A DNA stretch of 64,000 bases from Bacteroidales bacterium (GTDB lineage Bacteria; Bacteroidota; Bacteroidia; Bacteroidales; Marinilabiliaceae): contig JAFPZF010000007.1 in assembly GCA_017417385.1 (NCBI GenBank), positions 85,977 through 149,976 on the forward strand, read 5' to 3'. The position numbers and the translations under genes are program-made. This document shows positions 8,438-16,788 of this stretch, piece after piece. Every line of letters starts with the position of its first letter. The stretch's first letter is position 1. The notes under the pieces are model-generated. The model was given only the letters and a program-made list of their open reading frames with translations, ran no database searches and was not told where the DNA came from.

Positions 8438-9590
8438 GACAATGCCCTCCTTTCTTCATAAAGCGTCTGACGACGAAAACGTAGAACATCAGACCGAAAA
8501 ACACTATTGTGCTTAGCCACTCCCACCATGATGGTTCACAACACTCGACAAGTCCACCCTTCAAACCCATCTGAAACCATTCGCGTGGCAACATCCAGTC
8601 CATCAGTAGACCGCACAATACAGAACCTACAACAATACTCAATATATACGTCACAAGACTTCTACGTCCCATCTTACGGCCGAGAACAATGATAGACGCC
8701 ATATTGCATGCGGGACCAGCCATTAGCATCACAAGAGCGCTACCGGGTGTCAAGCCCTTCATCAACAATGCGGCAGCAATCGGTATAGAGCCCGTCGCGC
8801 AAACATACATCGGGACGCTGACAGCGAGCACCAGCAGCATCGACAGCAGACTGTTGTCTACAAACATATCGAAGAAACTGTCGGGGATGAAAACCGTTAT
8901 AACACCGGCGATAAGCAGACCGATGAAGAGCCACTTACCGATGTCCTCCATCATGTCGATAAAAGCATAATGGATAGCCGCCTTCATCTTCTCTCCGAAC
9001 GTCGCATCAGCCTTGACCTCCTCATGATGACAGTGGCAGCCCTCCTCATGCTCGTCTTGATGCTCGTGGCAGCAACAGTGGTCATGCTCTTCATGCTCCT
9101 CATGATGCTTGTGGCAACAGCAGTGGTCATCCTCTTCGTGCTCGTCATGATGCTCATGGCAACAACAGTGGTCATCAGACTCACATTCGTCTGAGGTGTC
9201 GTTAGTCATCAGGTCTGTCACTATTCCGCCAAACAAAGCCGTTATCATGGCAGCGATCGGTCTAATTATGGCAAAAGGCAGACCCATCAAGGAATATGTC
9301 GCAGCTATCGAGTCGACGCCAGTCTGAGGGGTTGCAATGAGGAAAGAGACCGTCGCCCCCTTGGAGGCGCCCTCACGATGAAGGGACATAGCTGTCGGGA
9401 TCACGCCGCACGAGCACAGTGGCAGCGGAATACCGAGCAGAGCCGCATTCAAGACTGAACGCAGACCTTTCTTTGACAAATACTTTTTGAAGAAATCTTT
9501 CGGCATGAACGCATGAAGGATGCCAGCTATAAGGAAGCCGAGCAGGAGAAATGGTGTCATCTCAGTCACCAGATGAATTATCTCGTTCAT
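8430..9590 (-). CDS. SO_0444-type Cu/Zn efflux permease with His/Cys-rich metal-binding insertion
   Basis: A 386-residue polytopic membrane protein of the DUF318/permease family, with helices including TPFLLLGFLIAGILHAF, the GIPLPLCSCGVIPTAM motif (paired cysteines in a membrane re-entrant segment) and MLMAGPACNMASI. Between the two membrane halves lies a cytosolic loop with four tandem units of the type DHCCCHEHHDEHEE, an extraordinary density of Cys, His and Glu. The conserved CSCG and GPACN motifs are those of SO_0444-type heavy-metal efflux permeases. Expression is probably controlled by the downstream Fur-family gene through the inverted repeat in the promoter. The repeat number may vary between strains because the units are near-identical at DNA level. 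Confidence 0.88.
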   Translation of the reverse strand: MNEIIHLVTEMTPFLLLGFLIAGILHAFMPKDFFKKYLSKKGLRSVLNAALLGIPLPLCSCGVIPTAMSLHREGASKGATVSFLIATPQTGVDSIAATYSLMGLPFAIIRPIAAMITALFGGIVTDLMTNDTSDECESDDHCCCHEHHDEHEEDDHCCCHKHHEEHEEHDHCCCHEHQDEHEEGCHCHHEEVKADATFGEKMKAAIHYAFIDMMEDIGKWLFIGLLIAGVITVFIPDSFFDMFVDNSLLSMLLVLAVSVPMYVCATGSIPIAAALLMKGLTPGSALVMLMAGPACNMASIIVLGRKMGRRSLVTYILSIVVGSVLCGLLMDWMLPREWFQMGLKGGLVECCEPSWWEWLSTIVFFGLMFYVFVVRRFMKKGGHCHE

Positions 9591-9612
9591 AATAATGCTT
9601 CTTTTGTTTCTG

Positions 9613-9643
9613 CAATATTACGCCCTTTCGTAATATCTTGCAA
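9613..9643 (-). promoter_or_regulatory. Promoter and perfect inverted-repeat operator of the permease-fur operon
   Basis: On the minus strand TTG (9643-9641) and TAATATTG (9620-9613, one mismatch to TAnnTTTG) are 20 bases apart, 23 bases before the permease start. Between and overlapping them is a perfect inverted repeat, ATATTACG (9615-9622) and CGTAATAT (9629-9636) with a 6-base spacer. The position would let a bound repressor block polymerase, and a Fur-family gene is in the same operon. Confidence 0.65.
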
Positions 9644-9676
9644 TACATCTGGCGACTCTGCAACTCGGTTGCAAAA

Positions 9677-9686
9677 CCCCTACCCT
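9677..9686 (+). repeat. Dispersed motif CCCCTACCCT, copy 3
   Basis: Exact 10-base copy in the gap between umuC and the permease gene. Confidence 0.5.
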
Positions 9687-9724
9687 TCCTTAGAATCTGG
9701 GGACTCAGCTAGAGACCAGCACAT

Positions 9725-11029
9725 CTATTTGGCGACCACCTTTAGGATCTCGTTCCAGTCCGTCGTATAAGCAGGGCTCTTATACTCCCTCCTTAGGTTC
9801 GCCAGAGTCACTCCATCGACATCAGCCTGCGACATCTTGCCGACCCTCTGAATGCCCAAGTGAACCTTGTCACGACCTTTATTCTTGTTGATATCGTCTA
9901 TGACGACAGAGAGCTTCTCCATTCTACTTCGCCTCTCAGGGTCGTTACCGAACAGAGGTTGCTGAATAGCATTGTCAGATACAATACCACTGACAATTAC
10001 AGCGGCTTTCTTGTAGGCGACCTGAGGATTAAAAATCCTCTTGAGGGCGAACAGGGCTGTGTTAACTATCTCCATCTGACTCGAAGCCGCCATAGGCAAT
10101 ACGACAGACTCCGTGTTGCAATACGTCCCGAGGTCGGACCGAAACACATTTGTCCCGATATACACACTGACAATATTAGCGGCAGAATGCTGTTGACGCA
10201 GTTTGACCGAGGACATTGAGGCAAAGTCAGCCACGTGGGCACTCAGTTGTTCATAGCTCGTAACCATGTCGGCGAAGGAGCGGGAAGTGCATATACTCTT
10301 CTTCGACTCGCTGTTGTCTACAGATATCGAATCCACTCCATGAAGTTCTCTCCAAGTCCTCAGGCCCGTGATGCCCATCACGTGACGCACCTGTTGCTCG
10401 CTCATCATCGTAAAGTCCCTCGCAGTCTTAATGCCAGCCTTCCGCAGCCCCTCGACCCTCCGACGGCCGATACCCCACACGTCTCCTATCTCAATCAGAG
10501 ACAAAGCCTTCAGGCGCGCGGCCTCACTACTTATCTCGCAAAAGCCATTGTAACCCTTGTATTTCTTAGCAAACCTGCAGGCAAGTTTCGCAAGCGTCTT
10601 AGAGCTCGCCAGGCCTACGCTCACAGGTATTCCCGTGCACTTCATCACCAACTCGGGCAGAGACTTGACAATCTCGCGAAAACTGTCATCCTCGCCACCG
10701 AAAGACACGAAACTCTCGTCAATCGAATAAGGTGTAAGGTCGAGGCCAGCCTCAGTGATGACCAGCATGACCCTCCTCGACAAGTCAGCATACAGGGCGT
10801 AGTTGGACGAGAACGCCGTAACCCTCCTCAACGGGTCGTAATCACCAATCTTGAAGAAAGGCAGCCCCATAGGAATCCCCATCTCCTTTGCCTCGTTACT
10901 CCGGGAGACAATACATCCGTCGTTGTTAGACAGGACGACGACAGGTTTCCTCTCGAGGTCGGGACGGAACACCCTCTCGCACGAGACAAAGAAATTATTG
11001 CAGTCTACTAAACCATAAAGTTTCGACAT
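9725..11029 (-). CDS. umuC: Y-family DNA polymerase V catalytic subunit
   Basis: A 434-residue translesion polymerase. The N-terminus carries the UmuC signature (GLVDCNNFFVSCERVF), with catalytic acidic residues in the first block and in YSIDESF. Thumb/HhH segments follow (GDVWGIGRRRVEGLRKAGI), then the little-finger region. It copies damaged DNA during the SOS response. No umuD is adjacent: upstream is an unrelated secreted protein starting 26 bases away and downstream is the permease operon. The partner must therefore be elsewhere or absent, as in many Bacteroidales that carry solitary umuC-like genes. No obvious LexA box was recognised. Confidence 0.93.
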   Translation of the reverse strand: MSKLYGLVDCNNFFVSCERVFRPDLERKPVVVLSNNDGCIVSRSNEAKEMGIPMGLPFFKIGDYDPLRRVTAFSSNYALYADLSRRVMLVITEAGLDLTPYSIDESFVSFGGEDDSFREIVKSLPELVMKCTGIPVSVGLASSKTLAKLACRFAKKYKGYNGFCEISSEAARLKALSLIEIGDVWGIGRRRVEGLRKAGIKTARDFTMMSEQQVRHVMGITGLRTWRELHGVDSISVDNSESKKSICTSRSFADMVTSYEQLSAHVADFASMSSVKLRQQHSAANIVSVYIGTNVFRSDLGTYCNTESVVLPMAASSQMEIVNTALFALKRIFNPQVAYKKAAVIVSGIVSDNAIQQPLFGNDPERRSRMEKLSVVIDDINKNKGRDKVHLGIQRVGKMSQADVDGVTLANLRREYKSPAYTTDWNEILKVVAK

Positions 11030-11054
11030 TCCCCACCCTAACTTCGTCGGTCAG

Positions 11055-12452
11055 CTATCGTTTTCTAATGTTCGGGGCGCTGTTGCCCTTACCCTTGTCA
11101 AACCATGATGACGAACGCGACTGCCCTTCGGCGCCTCTCGAGTTGAACCCCTTGCCAGTTGCACCACCCTTATAGCCATTCGTCCGTTTCTGACCGTTAC
11201 TCGTAATCATGTCGCTCTGAGTCCGCCCGACCTCTTTGTTAGGCTCCGCACCTTTCTCACGAGTGATCTGAATGTCAGTCTGAAACTTCCAAACGCCGTC
11301 GTCATACAAATAGGCATCGTAGCTTAGGTCGGGTCCGTAATAAGAATACTGGCCAGTCAGAAGCGGATCAGACGGCTCAAGGTGGTCGAAGACAATCATG
11401 CCGCTCTGCTCGTCAACAAACACGTTCATGCTTGCTCTTGCAGAATACTTGAAGACCCTGCGCTTGTAGGTAGACTTAGGATGCTTGAAGACAGCATAGC
11501 CGAAGGTCACATTGCTGCCGTTCACCTGCATGACATCCAGGACCCTCGTCTTCACCTGCGGGTCTACACTCTTGAATCCGCTCAAGAGGTAGTATTGCTT
11601 TCTACCCTTCTTGAAGGGCACAATCTTCGTGTATAGCGCCCCATACCAAGCCTTATTCGAGAGCGTCGACTGCTCGGGCTTACCAATCCTCTCTGTGCAG
11701 TCCTGTAGCCTTGCGATCGCGAGCCTATTCTTCTTCGGCCTGCTGACGATCCAACCACCGCAATGAGAAGTGAAATCCTTGTGCGAGTCCATATACGTTA
11801 TGACAGTCACATCAGTCTCCTCGTCCCTGCAGACAGAGAATCCTTGCATCCCACTCAGGTCTCCCGAAAGAACATTGGGAGCCTTTCCCATCCTGTCGTT
11901 CATAACCCTCTCGGCCTCCATCTTGACGCTGTCGGGATACTCAATACTGCCTAGCACATTCAGACTAATCCTGCACTCGACATCAGGGACGTAGAGCATC
12001 ACATTTCCAGACACAGAATCAGCCACTTCAAAGCCGCACAAACCATCATTGTAAGACGGTCTTACTATCACCTTTTGTGCGCCACGGCTCTTCATCATCG
12101 CGAGGTTGTCTGAGAATGCCAGACTCGTCGGCATCAACCCATTCTCGCCCGTCTTGGCGCTGACAGCCCATAGCAGCATCCGCCTGTTCTTTGACTCCCA
12201 GACATGATAATACAGCTTGTAGTCAGAGAGTTCCAAAGACTGGAAATACGGAAGAGTGTCACGGGCGGTCAACAGCTTTTCAACAACATTCTGCCACGCA
12301 GGAATCCTGAAAGACAATTCGTTATAGTCACCTGCCATCATGACGCTACTTGTCGTCTCCACTATAGGATTCTGTCCCTTGATTTCCACTATTGCAGCAC
12401 TCCAAATACCGATAATGCTCACTATGAGTGCCTTTATATGATGTCCGTTCAT
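11055..12452 (-). CDS. Secreted protein of unknown function
   Basis: A 465-residue protein with a signal peptide (about residues 8-27, ending EIKGQ). The body is a mixed alpha/beta sequence without a motif I recognise. The last 70 residues are low-complexity (Gly, Ser, Asn, Lys, Arg) and end in RKR, resembling a flexible surface tail. Its promoter lies within the short divergent gap to recG. It precedes umuC by 26 bases on the same strand and may be co-transcribed with it, but a functional link is not apparent. Confidence 0.65.
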   Translation of the reverse strand: MNGHHIKALIVSIIGIWSAAIVEIKGQNPIVETTSSVMMAGDYNELSFRIPAWQNVVEKLLTARDTLPYFQSLELSDYKLYYHVWESKNRRMLLWAVSAKTGENGLMPTSLAFSDNLAMMKSRGAQKVIVRPSYNDGLCGFEVADSVSGNVMLYVPDVECRISLNVLGSIEYPDSVKMEAERVMNDRMGKAPNVLSGDLSGMQGFSVCRDEETDVTVITYMDSHKDFTSHCGGWIVSRPKKNRLAIARLQDCTERIGKPEQSTLSNKAWYGALYTKIVPFKKGRKQYYLLSGFKSVDPQVKTRVLDVMQVNGSNVTFGYAVFKHPKSTYKRRVFKYSARASMNVFVDEQSGMIVFDHLEPSDPLLTGQYSYYGPDLSYDAYLYDDGVWKFQTDIQITREKGAEPNKEVGRTQSDMITSNGQKRTNGYKGGATGKGFNSRGAEGQSRSSSWFDKGKGNSAPNIRKR

Positions 12453-12476
12453 TATTTTTGTTTATTTTTACGACTG

Positions 12477-12484
12477 CAAATATA
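12477..12484 (-). promoter_or_regulatory. -7 element of the secreted-protein gene
   Basis: Minus-strand TATATTTG (plus strand CAAATATA), 25 bases before the start codon. Its upstream element must lie inside the first codons of recG, so the divergent promoters overlap. Confidence 0.6.
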
Positions 12485-12495
12485 AGACCAAATCA

Positions 12496-14583
12496 TTGGA
12501 AAAGGAACTTCAATATATCAAAGGAGTCGGACCGAAACGAGCCGAGCTACTGAAAAGGGAGTTAGAAATCGTCACCCCTGAAGATTTATTGACCTATATC
12601 CCAAGAAAATACGTAGACAGGAGCCGAGTATATACAATACGCGAGCTTGCTGCGGACATGACATACATTCAGATACTCGGTCGCTTTGTCAGTTTCGAGG
12701 AGATTGGAGTCGGAACGAAAAGAAGGTTCGTCGCTCGATTCACCGATGGCACAGGCGTCATAGAGGTCGTCTGGTTCAACAACTATCAGAGATTCGCCAC
12801 CTCGCTCAATACACAGTCGATATACCTCCTATTCGGGAAGCCGACAGTATTTGCGGGGCGACTCTCCATGACACATCCGGAGATAGAGAAAGACCCGGAC
12901 ATGAAGAAGTACGAAGGCTCACTCCAGCCAGTCTATCCACTTACAGAAGGATTGAGAAAAGCCTTCATCACCAACAAGGTCATGCAGGAGATTGTCCGCA
13001 ACGTATTCGCAGCCATCACCGTCGGAGGTATTCGAGAGACACTCCCCGCGTGGCTTGTCAAAAAACACAGCCTCCTATCGCGTGGCGAAGCCATCTGGAC
13101 CGTCCACTTCCCGACGGACATGAGGACGCTCGACAATGCACGTTTCAGACTGAAGTTCGAAGAGCTCTTCTACGTCCAGATTGAACTCCTGCGCCAGAAG
13201 AACATCAACCATAGCGAAGTCGCAGGCATAGCACTTTGCACATCTGGTCCACATCTCGCAGAATTCTACAAGTCGCATCTACGTTTCGAGCCAACTGGGG
13301 CACAGAAACGCGTTGTCCGCGAGATATGGACAGACCTAAAGAGTGGGCGACAGATGAACCGCCTCGTACAAGGGGACGTCGGCAGCGGCAAGACACTCGT
13401 CGCGCTCATGTCCATGCTCATGATGACAGGGAGCGGCTATCAGGCGTGCCTAATGGCGCCGACAGAGATACTTGCGACCCAACATTTCGAAAACCTTTCA
13501 GCCGAGCTTGGTGGCATGGGCGTCCGTATTGCCCTACTGACGGGGTCGACACGGACCAAGCAGAGACGTGAGACCCTTGCCGGGCTGGCAGACGGAACCA
13601 TACAAATCGTCGTCGGCACGCATGCGCTCATCGAACCGACAGTTGTATTTAAAAACCTCGCTCTTGCCGTCATCGACGAGCAGCACCGATTTGGCGTCCA
13701 GCAGAGGGCAAAGCTATGGGCAAAGAACACCGTCCCGCCCCACATACTCGTCATGACTGCGACGCCTATTCCCCGCACCCTAGCCATGACCATCTATGGA
13801 GACCTCGACGTCAGCATCATCGACGAGATGCCGCCTGGCAGACGACCAGTAGCGACAGAGCATTATTTCCATAAAGACAGGAATCGCCTGAACGCCTTCA
13901 TAAGGAACCAGATACGCGAAGGGCGCCAAGCCTACGTCGTCTATCCACTTATCAAGGAGAGTGAGCGGTCGGACTACAAGAACCTAGAGGAGGGATTCAA
14001 GTTTATGGTCGACTGCTTTCCAGAGTATAAAGTCTGCATGCTACATGGCAAGATGAAGCCCGAGGAGAAGGACGAGGCCATGAGACGTTTCGTCTGCGGA
14101 GAAGTGCAGATCATGGTTGCCACGACAGTCATAGAGGTAGGCGTCAACGTCCCCAACGCCTCCGTCATGGTCATCGAGAGTGCAGAGCGCTTTGGACTGA
14201 GCCAGCTCCATCAGCTTCGCGGACGAGTCGGTCGAGGAGCGAGCCAGAGCTATTGCATATTGATGACCGACGTCGCACTCAGCAAGGACAGCCGTCGGCG
14301 GATGGAGACCATGTGTCAGACTACAGACGGATTCGAGATAGCCGAGGTAGACCTCCGTCTTCGTGGACCAGGCGACCTCGACGGCACTATGCAGAGCGGT
14401 CTGCCATTCAGACTTCAGATCTCAGACCTCGCACGAGATAGCGAGATAGTCAACTTCTCGCGCGACTGTGCCAACGAAGTACTTGCGCAAGACCCTCTAC
14501 TCACATCACCGAATAGCATCATCATCTCTGAACAGCTCAAACGACTCGCACAAGATAAAGTCAACTGGGGGATGATAAGCTGA
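12496..14583 (+). CDS. recG: ATP-dependent DNA helicase RecG
   Basis: A 695-residue superfamily 2 helicase that remodels stalled replication forks and Holliday junctions. The N-terminal wedge/OB domain begins at once with QYIKGVGPKRAELL. Walker A is GDVGSGKT at about residues 293-300, the DEAH-box variant is DEQHRFG, followed by TATPIPRTLAMT, the VYPLI block, ATTVIEVGVNVPNA and QLRGRVGRG. The start is a TTG: no in-frame ATG occurs between it and an upstream stop at 12439, and family alignment begins right here. The gene is divergent from the secreted-protein gene with only 43 bases between them. Confidence 0.95.
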   Translation: MEKELQYIKGVGPKRAELLKRELEIVTPEDLLTYIPRKYVDRSRVYTIRELAADMTYIQILGRFVSFEEIGVGTKRRFVARFTDGTGVIEVVWFNNYQRFATSLNTQSIYLLFGKPTVFAGRLSMTHPEIEKDPDMKKYEGSLQPVYPLTEGLRKAFITNKVMQEIVRNVFAAITVGGIRETLPAWLVKKHSLLSRGEAIWTVHFPTDMRTLDNARFRLKFEELFYVQIELLRQKNINHSEVAGIALCTSGPHLAEFYKSHLRFEPTGAQKRVVREIWTDLKSGRQMNRLVQGDVGSGKTLVALMSMLMMTGSGYQACLMAPTEILATQHFENLSAELGGMGVRIALLTGSTRTKQRRETLAGLADGTIQIVVGTHALIEPTVVFKNLALAVIDEQHRFGVQQRAKLWAKNTVPPHILVMTATPIPRTLAMTIYGDLDVSIIDEMPPGRRPVATEHYFHKDRNRLNAFIRNQIREGRQAYVVYPLIKESERSDYKNLEEGFKFMVDCFPEYKVCMLHGKMKPEEKDEAMRRFVCGEVQIMVATTVIEVGVNVPNASVMVIESAERFGLSQLHQLRGRVGRGASQSYCILMTDVALSKDSRRRMETMCQTTDGFEIAEVDLRLRGPGDLDGTMQSGLPFRLQISDLARDSEIVNFSRDCANEVLAQDPLLTSPNSIIISEQLKRLAQDKVNWGMIS

Positions 14584-14636
14584 TAGACAATCAGTCGTTA
14601 TACATTACATACCAGTCGAATAACAGCCGAGAAGAC

Positions 14637-15350
14637 TCAAGGCATAACAGGACGGATAGAATAGCCGAGGATACGGAAGTGGTAGTTGTTGGCTCCGACC
14701 CAGTTGTCACTAAAGTCAGTATCGCAGGCGCCGATAGAGGAAGTCTGATAGAGAGAAGAGGACCAATAGTAGCCATGGTCAGCAGCATTGACCAGTTGTT
14801 CGTCTGACATGAAGCCGGCAGCAGGAAGGAAGATAGAGTTGCCCGACGCAGTATTAGTCACAGCGTAGCCACAGATGCCCGTTCCTTCGTAGTCTGTAGT
14901 CCAAGTCCACGAGCATTTTTCTTTCAGTTCCTTCCACTCGTCGGCAGACGGAGTCCGCCATTTACCACCCCAGTTGACAGAGGCAGCATCGTCACGCTTT
15001 TCGAGAGTCATCTTATTGTCGACGACACCGAAATCGCTACAATTAGAGTATTTCGTGAGAGCGTCCATGTTGCCCCACTTGTAGGACTCCCAGTTATAGG
15101 AGGTCTTGGGAGCAGACTCAGCCCAGGCGAAGTAGACGCCGTATTGTTCTGGTCTTGAGGCACCGAGGTTCCACTTAGCCCATTTGACAGACGTCCCCAT
15201 GTCGACAGCGTCGGCGACGTCTCCACTGATAGTAACACTCTGAATGTCGTCATCCGTCTCCTCGTCGTCGTCATCGCAAGCAGAGAAGGCGAGCCCCATT
15301 GACAGGCTCAGAAAGACAAGCCATAAGTTTTTGCAGGTCGGTTTCATCAT
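14637..15350 (-). CDS. FISUMP/DUF1566-type lipoprotein
   Basis: A 237-residue protein with a signal peptide ending in the lipobox FSAC (about residue 24) and an Asp/Glu-rich linker. One C-type-lectin-like FISUMP domain follows: VDMGTSVKWAKWNLGA, GVYFAWAESAP, WRTPSADEWKEL, YYWSSSLY and a terminal GYSIRPV. Such proteins are surface lipoproteins of unknown binding specificity that are abundant in Bacteroidales. A larger relative with the same C-terminal domain lies 1.4 kb upstream on the same strand, so this is a small paralogous cluster. Confidence 0.78.
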   Translation of the reverse strand: MMKPTCKNLWLVFLSLSMGLAFSACDDDDEETDDDIQSVTISGDVADAVDMGTSVKWAKWNLGASRPEQYGVYFAWAESAPKTSYNWESYKWGNMDALTKYSNCSDFGVVDNKMTLEKRDDAASVNWGGKWRTPSADEWKELKEKCSWTWTTDYEGTGICGYAVTNTASGNSIFLPAAGFMSDEQLVNAADHGYYWSSSLYQTSSIGACDTDFSDNWVGANNYHFRILGYSIRPVMP

Positions 15351-15453
15351 TAGAAATGGTATTTAGAAAAGACAACGAATAGTCAAGCAAAAATCGTTCC
15401 GTCTCGCAATCGGCACCAAGTGCGAAGAAAAAGAAAGAATGCGGGCTACAGTC

Positions 15454-15472
15454 GCTAACACAGGGCTAAGGG
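15454..15472 (+). repeat. Dispersed TCTAATACA/GCTAACC-type intergenic repeat, degenerate copy
   Basis: GCTAACACAGGGCTAAGGG resembles fuller copies at 18271, 29618, 48916 and 62819. It lies in the gap between two lipoprotein genes. Confidence 0.4.
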
Positions 15473-15504
15473 AGGAGAGAGGAGAATAAGGGAGAATATT
15501 GTGG

Positions 15505-15921
15505 TCACCTGCTTGACAGCGGGCCTTTCTGATAGAAGAGAATGTGAGACGAATAGAGGTGAGAAGTATCTGAGCGGAGGAAGCAATTGACGGAGATACG
15601 GAGACGAGAGTAATAATCGAGCTTAGTCTCGTAGGGAAGAAGGGCGCAAATAGCATTGTAGTAATTCGTAGTATCCTCGGGCAAGATAACGTCGACGGAG
15701 AAGCACTTGAAGTTCGAGGAGTCTGGGAGCTGGACAGGCTTGCCAAAAGAAGGCAACGAACGCCCCAAGACAGGGGCAGACACATCCCGCTCATTAGGGC
15801 GGAGCTGACTAACTTGACTCACAGTATTGGCAGCCTTGAAAGCTCTGCGAACTCCCTTCTTGCATGAGGAGAGAGTACAAAGGGCCGCAAGAGACAAGAT
15901 AAAAAATAGTTTATTATACAT
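15505..15921 (-). CDS. Small lipoprotein of unknown function
   Basis: A 138-residue protein with a hydrophobic N-terminus and lipobox TLSSC at about residues 16-20, followed by a lysine. The mature part has no motif I recognise. It lies 22 bases after the next upstream gene on the same strand and belongs to the minus-strand envelope gene cluster 18108-14637. Confidence 0.6.
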   Translation of the reverse strand: MYNKLFFILSLAALCTLSSCKKGVRRAFKAANTVSQVSQLRPNERDVSAPVLGRSLPSFGKPVQLPDSSNFKCFSVDVILPEDTTNYYNAICALLPYETKLDYYSRLRISVNCFLRSDTSHLYSSHILFYQKGPLSSR

Positions 15922-15943
15922 AACTTAGAGCGGTAGTAAAGAA

Positions 15944-16762
15944 CTACTTAAGAGGCCTGCTCGGGAAGTCGGCGGGGCCAGGGGTGACACGAGTCCAACC
16001 CTCGGTGAGGATGTGGCGACCCTTGATGTACTTCTCGTAGTAGTCCAGACAGGGGCCAGTGTTACCGTCGCGGCTGACACAATCGAAGGTGCGCTCAATC
16101 TCGTAGAACTCGTTCTCGGTAATCTCGGCACTATAGAAATAGTCGTCGTTGCGGTCTGGGAAGCCATAGAAGGCGTAGTATCGGCGGCGCTTCTTGACAG
16201 TGACATAGCCATTGCCAAAGCGGCGATTGGCGCCAATAAGGCGGAAATGATGGTCGTCGGCAGCGGCAACATCAATAGTAGTGACATCGGAGCCGACAAC
16301 ATACTCGGACTTCTGGGGAACACGATTGCCGACGCCGTAGCAAGTCGAGAAGAAGAAGCGACGCTGGCGAGTCGTCGGGCGGATAATATAGGCGATACCG
16401 TCGTCGTAGGCCTTGACATCGTAGTCGTCGTGGCAAGAGAGGACACCTACACAGAGGCGGATACTGCCATTCTGAACCACACGGCCGTTGAAGTCGACAG
16501 CATCGTTGAAGACAAAATGGTAGAAGCGTCCCGCCTCATGACGCTTGACGAAGTGCTTGACCTTCTTACCGAGCCCGATGAGAGAGACCTGGAACTTGAG
16601 GACGTGGGGCTTGCCGTCGTCAGGGACCACCTTGTCGAAGAAAAGCCTGTCGCAGACATTAGGACAAGCATCGTCGTAATAGCGGTCGTGGACAGTTGCG
16701 CCAGCCGGCTCGCCATCGAGAAGGACGATAGCCTCGAGAGTATTATAGCATCTATATGACAT
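15944..16762 (-). CDS. Conserved-looking protein of unknown function
   Basis: A 272-residue protein without signal peptide or membrane helices, rich in aromatic, Asp and Arg residues. It has several beta-strand-like segments (HVLKFQVSLIGLG, GRFYHFVFNDAV, GNGYVTVKKRRRYYAFYGF). The long plus-strand frame over the same bases has repetitive hydrophobic/acidic content typical of an antisense shadow, and both flanking genes read on the minus strand, so the minus frame was chosen. No catalytic motif is evident. Confidence 0.6.
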   Translation of the reverse strand: MSYRCYNTLEAIVLLDGEPAGATVHDRYYDDACPNVCDRLFFDKVVPDDGKPHVLKFQVSLIGLGKKVKHFVKRHEAGRFYHFVFNDAVDFNGRVVQNGSIRLCVGVLSCHDDYDVKAYDDGIAYIIRPTTRQRRFFFSTCYGVGNRVPQKSEYVVGSDVTTIDVAAADDHHFRLIGANRRFGNGYVTVKKRRRYYAFYGFPDRNDDYFYSAEITENEFYEIERTFDCVSRDGNTGPCLDYYEKYIKGRHILTEGWTRVTPGPADFPSRPLK

Positions 16763-16788
16763 AAATAATCAGAATAATTGGATGAAAA

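Noticed and set aside
16013..16759. Long plus-strand open frame of 248 codons opposite the unknown gene 15944-16762
   Set aside because: Its product is a monotonous Val/Glu/Ala sequence typical of an antisense shadow; flanking genes and operon spacing support the minus frame.
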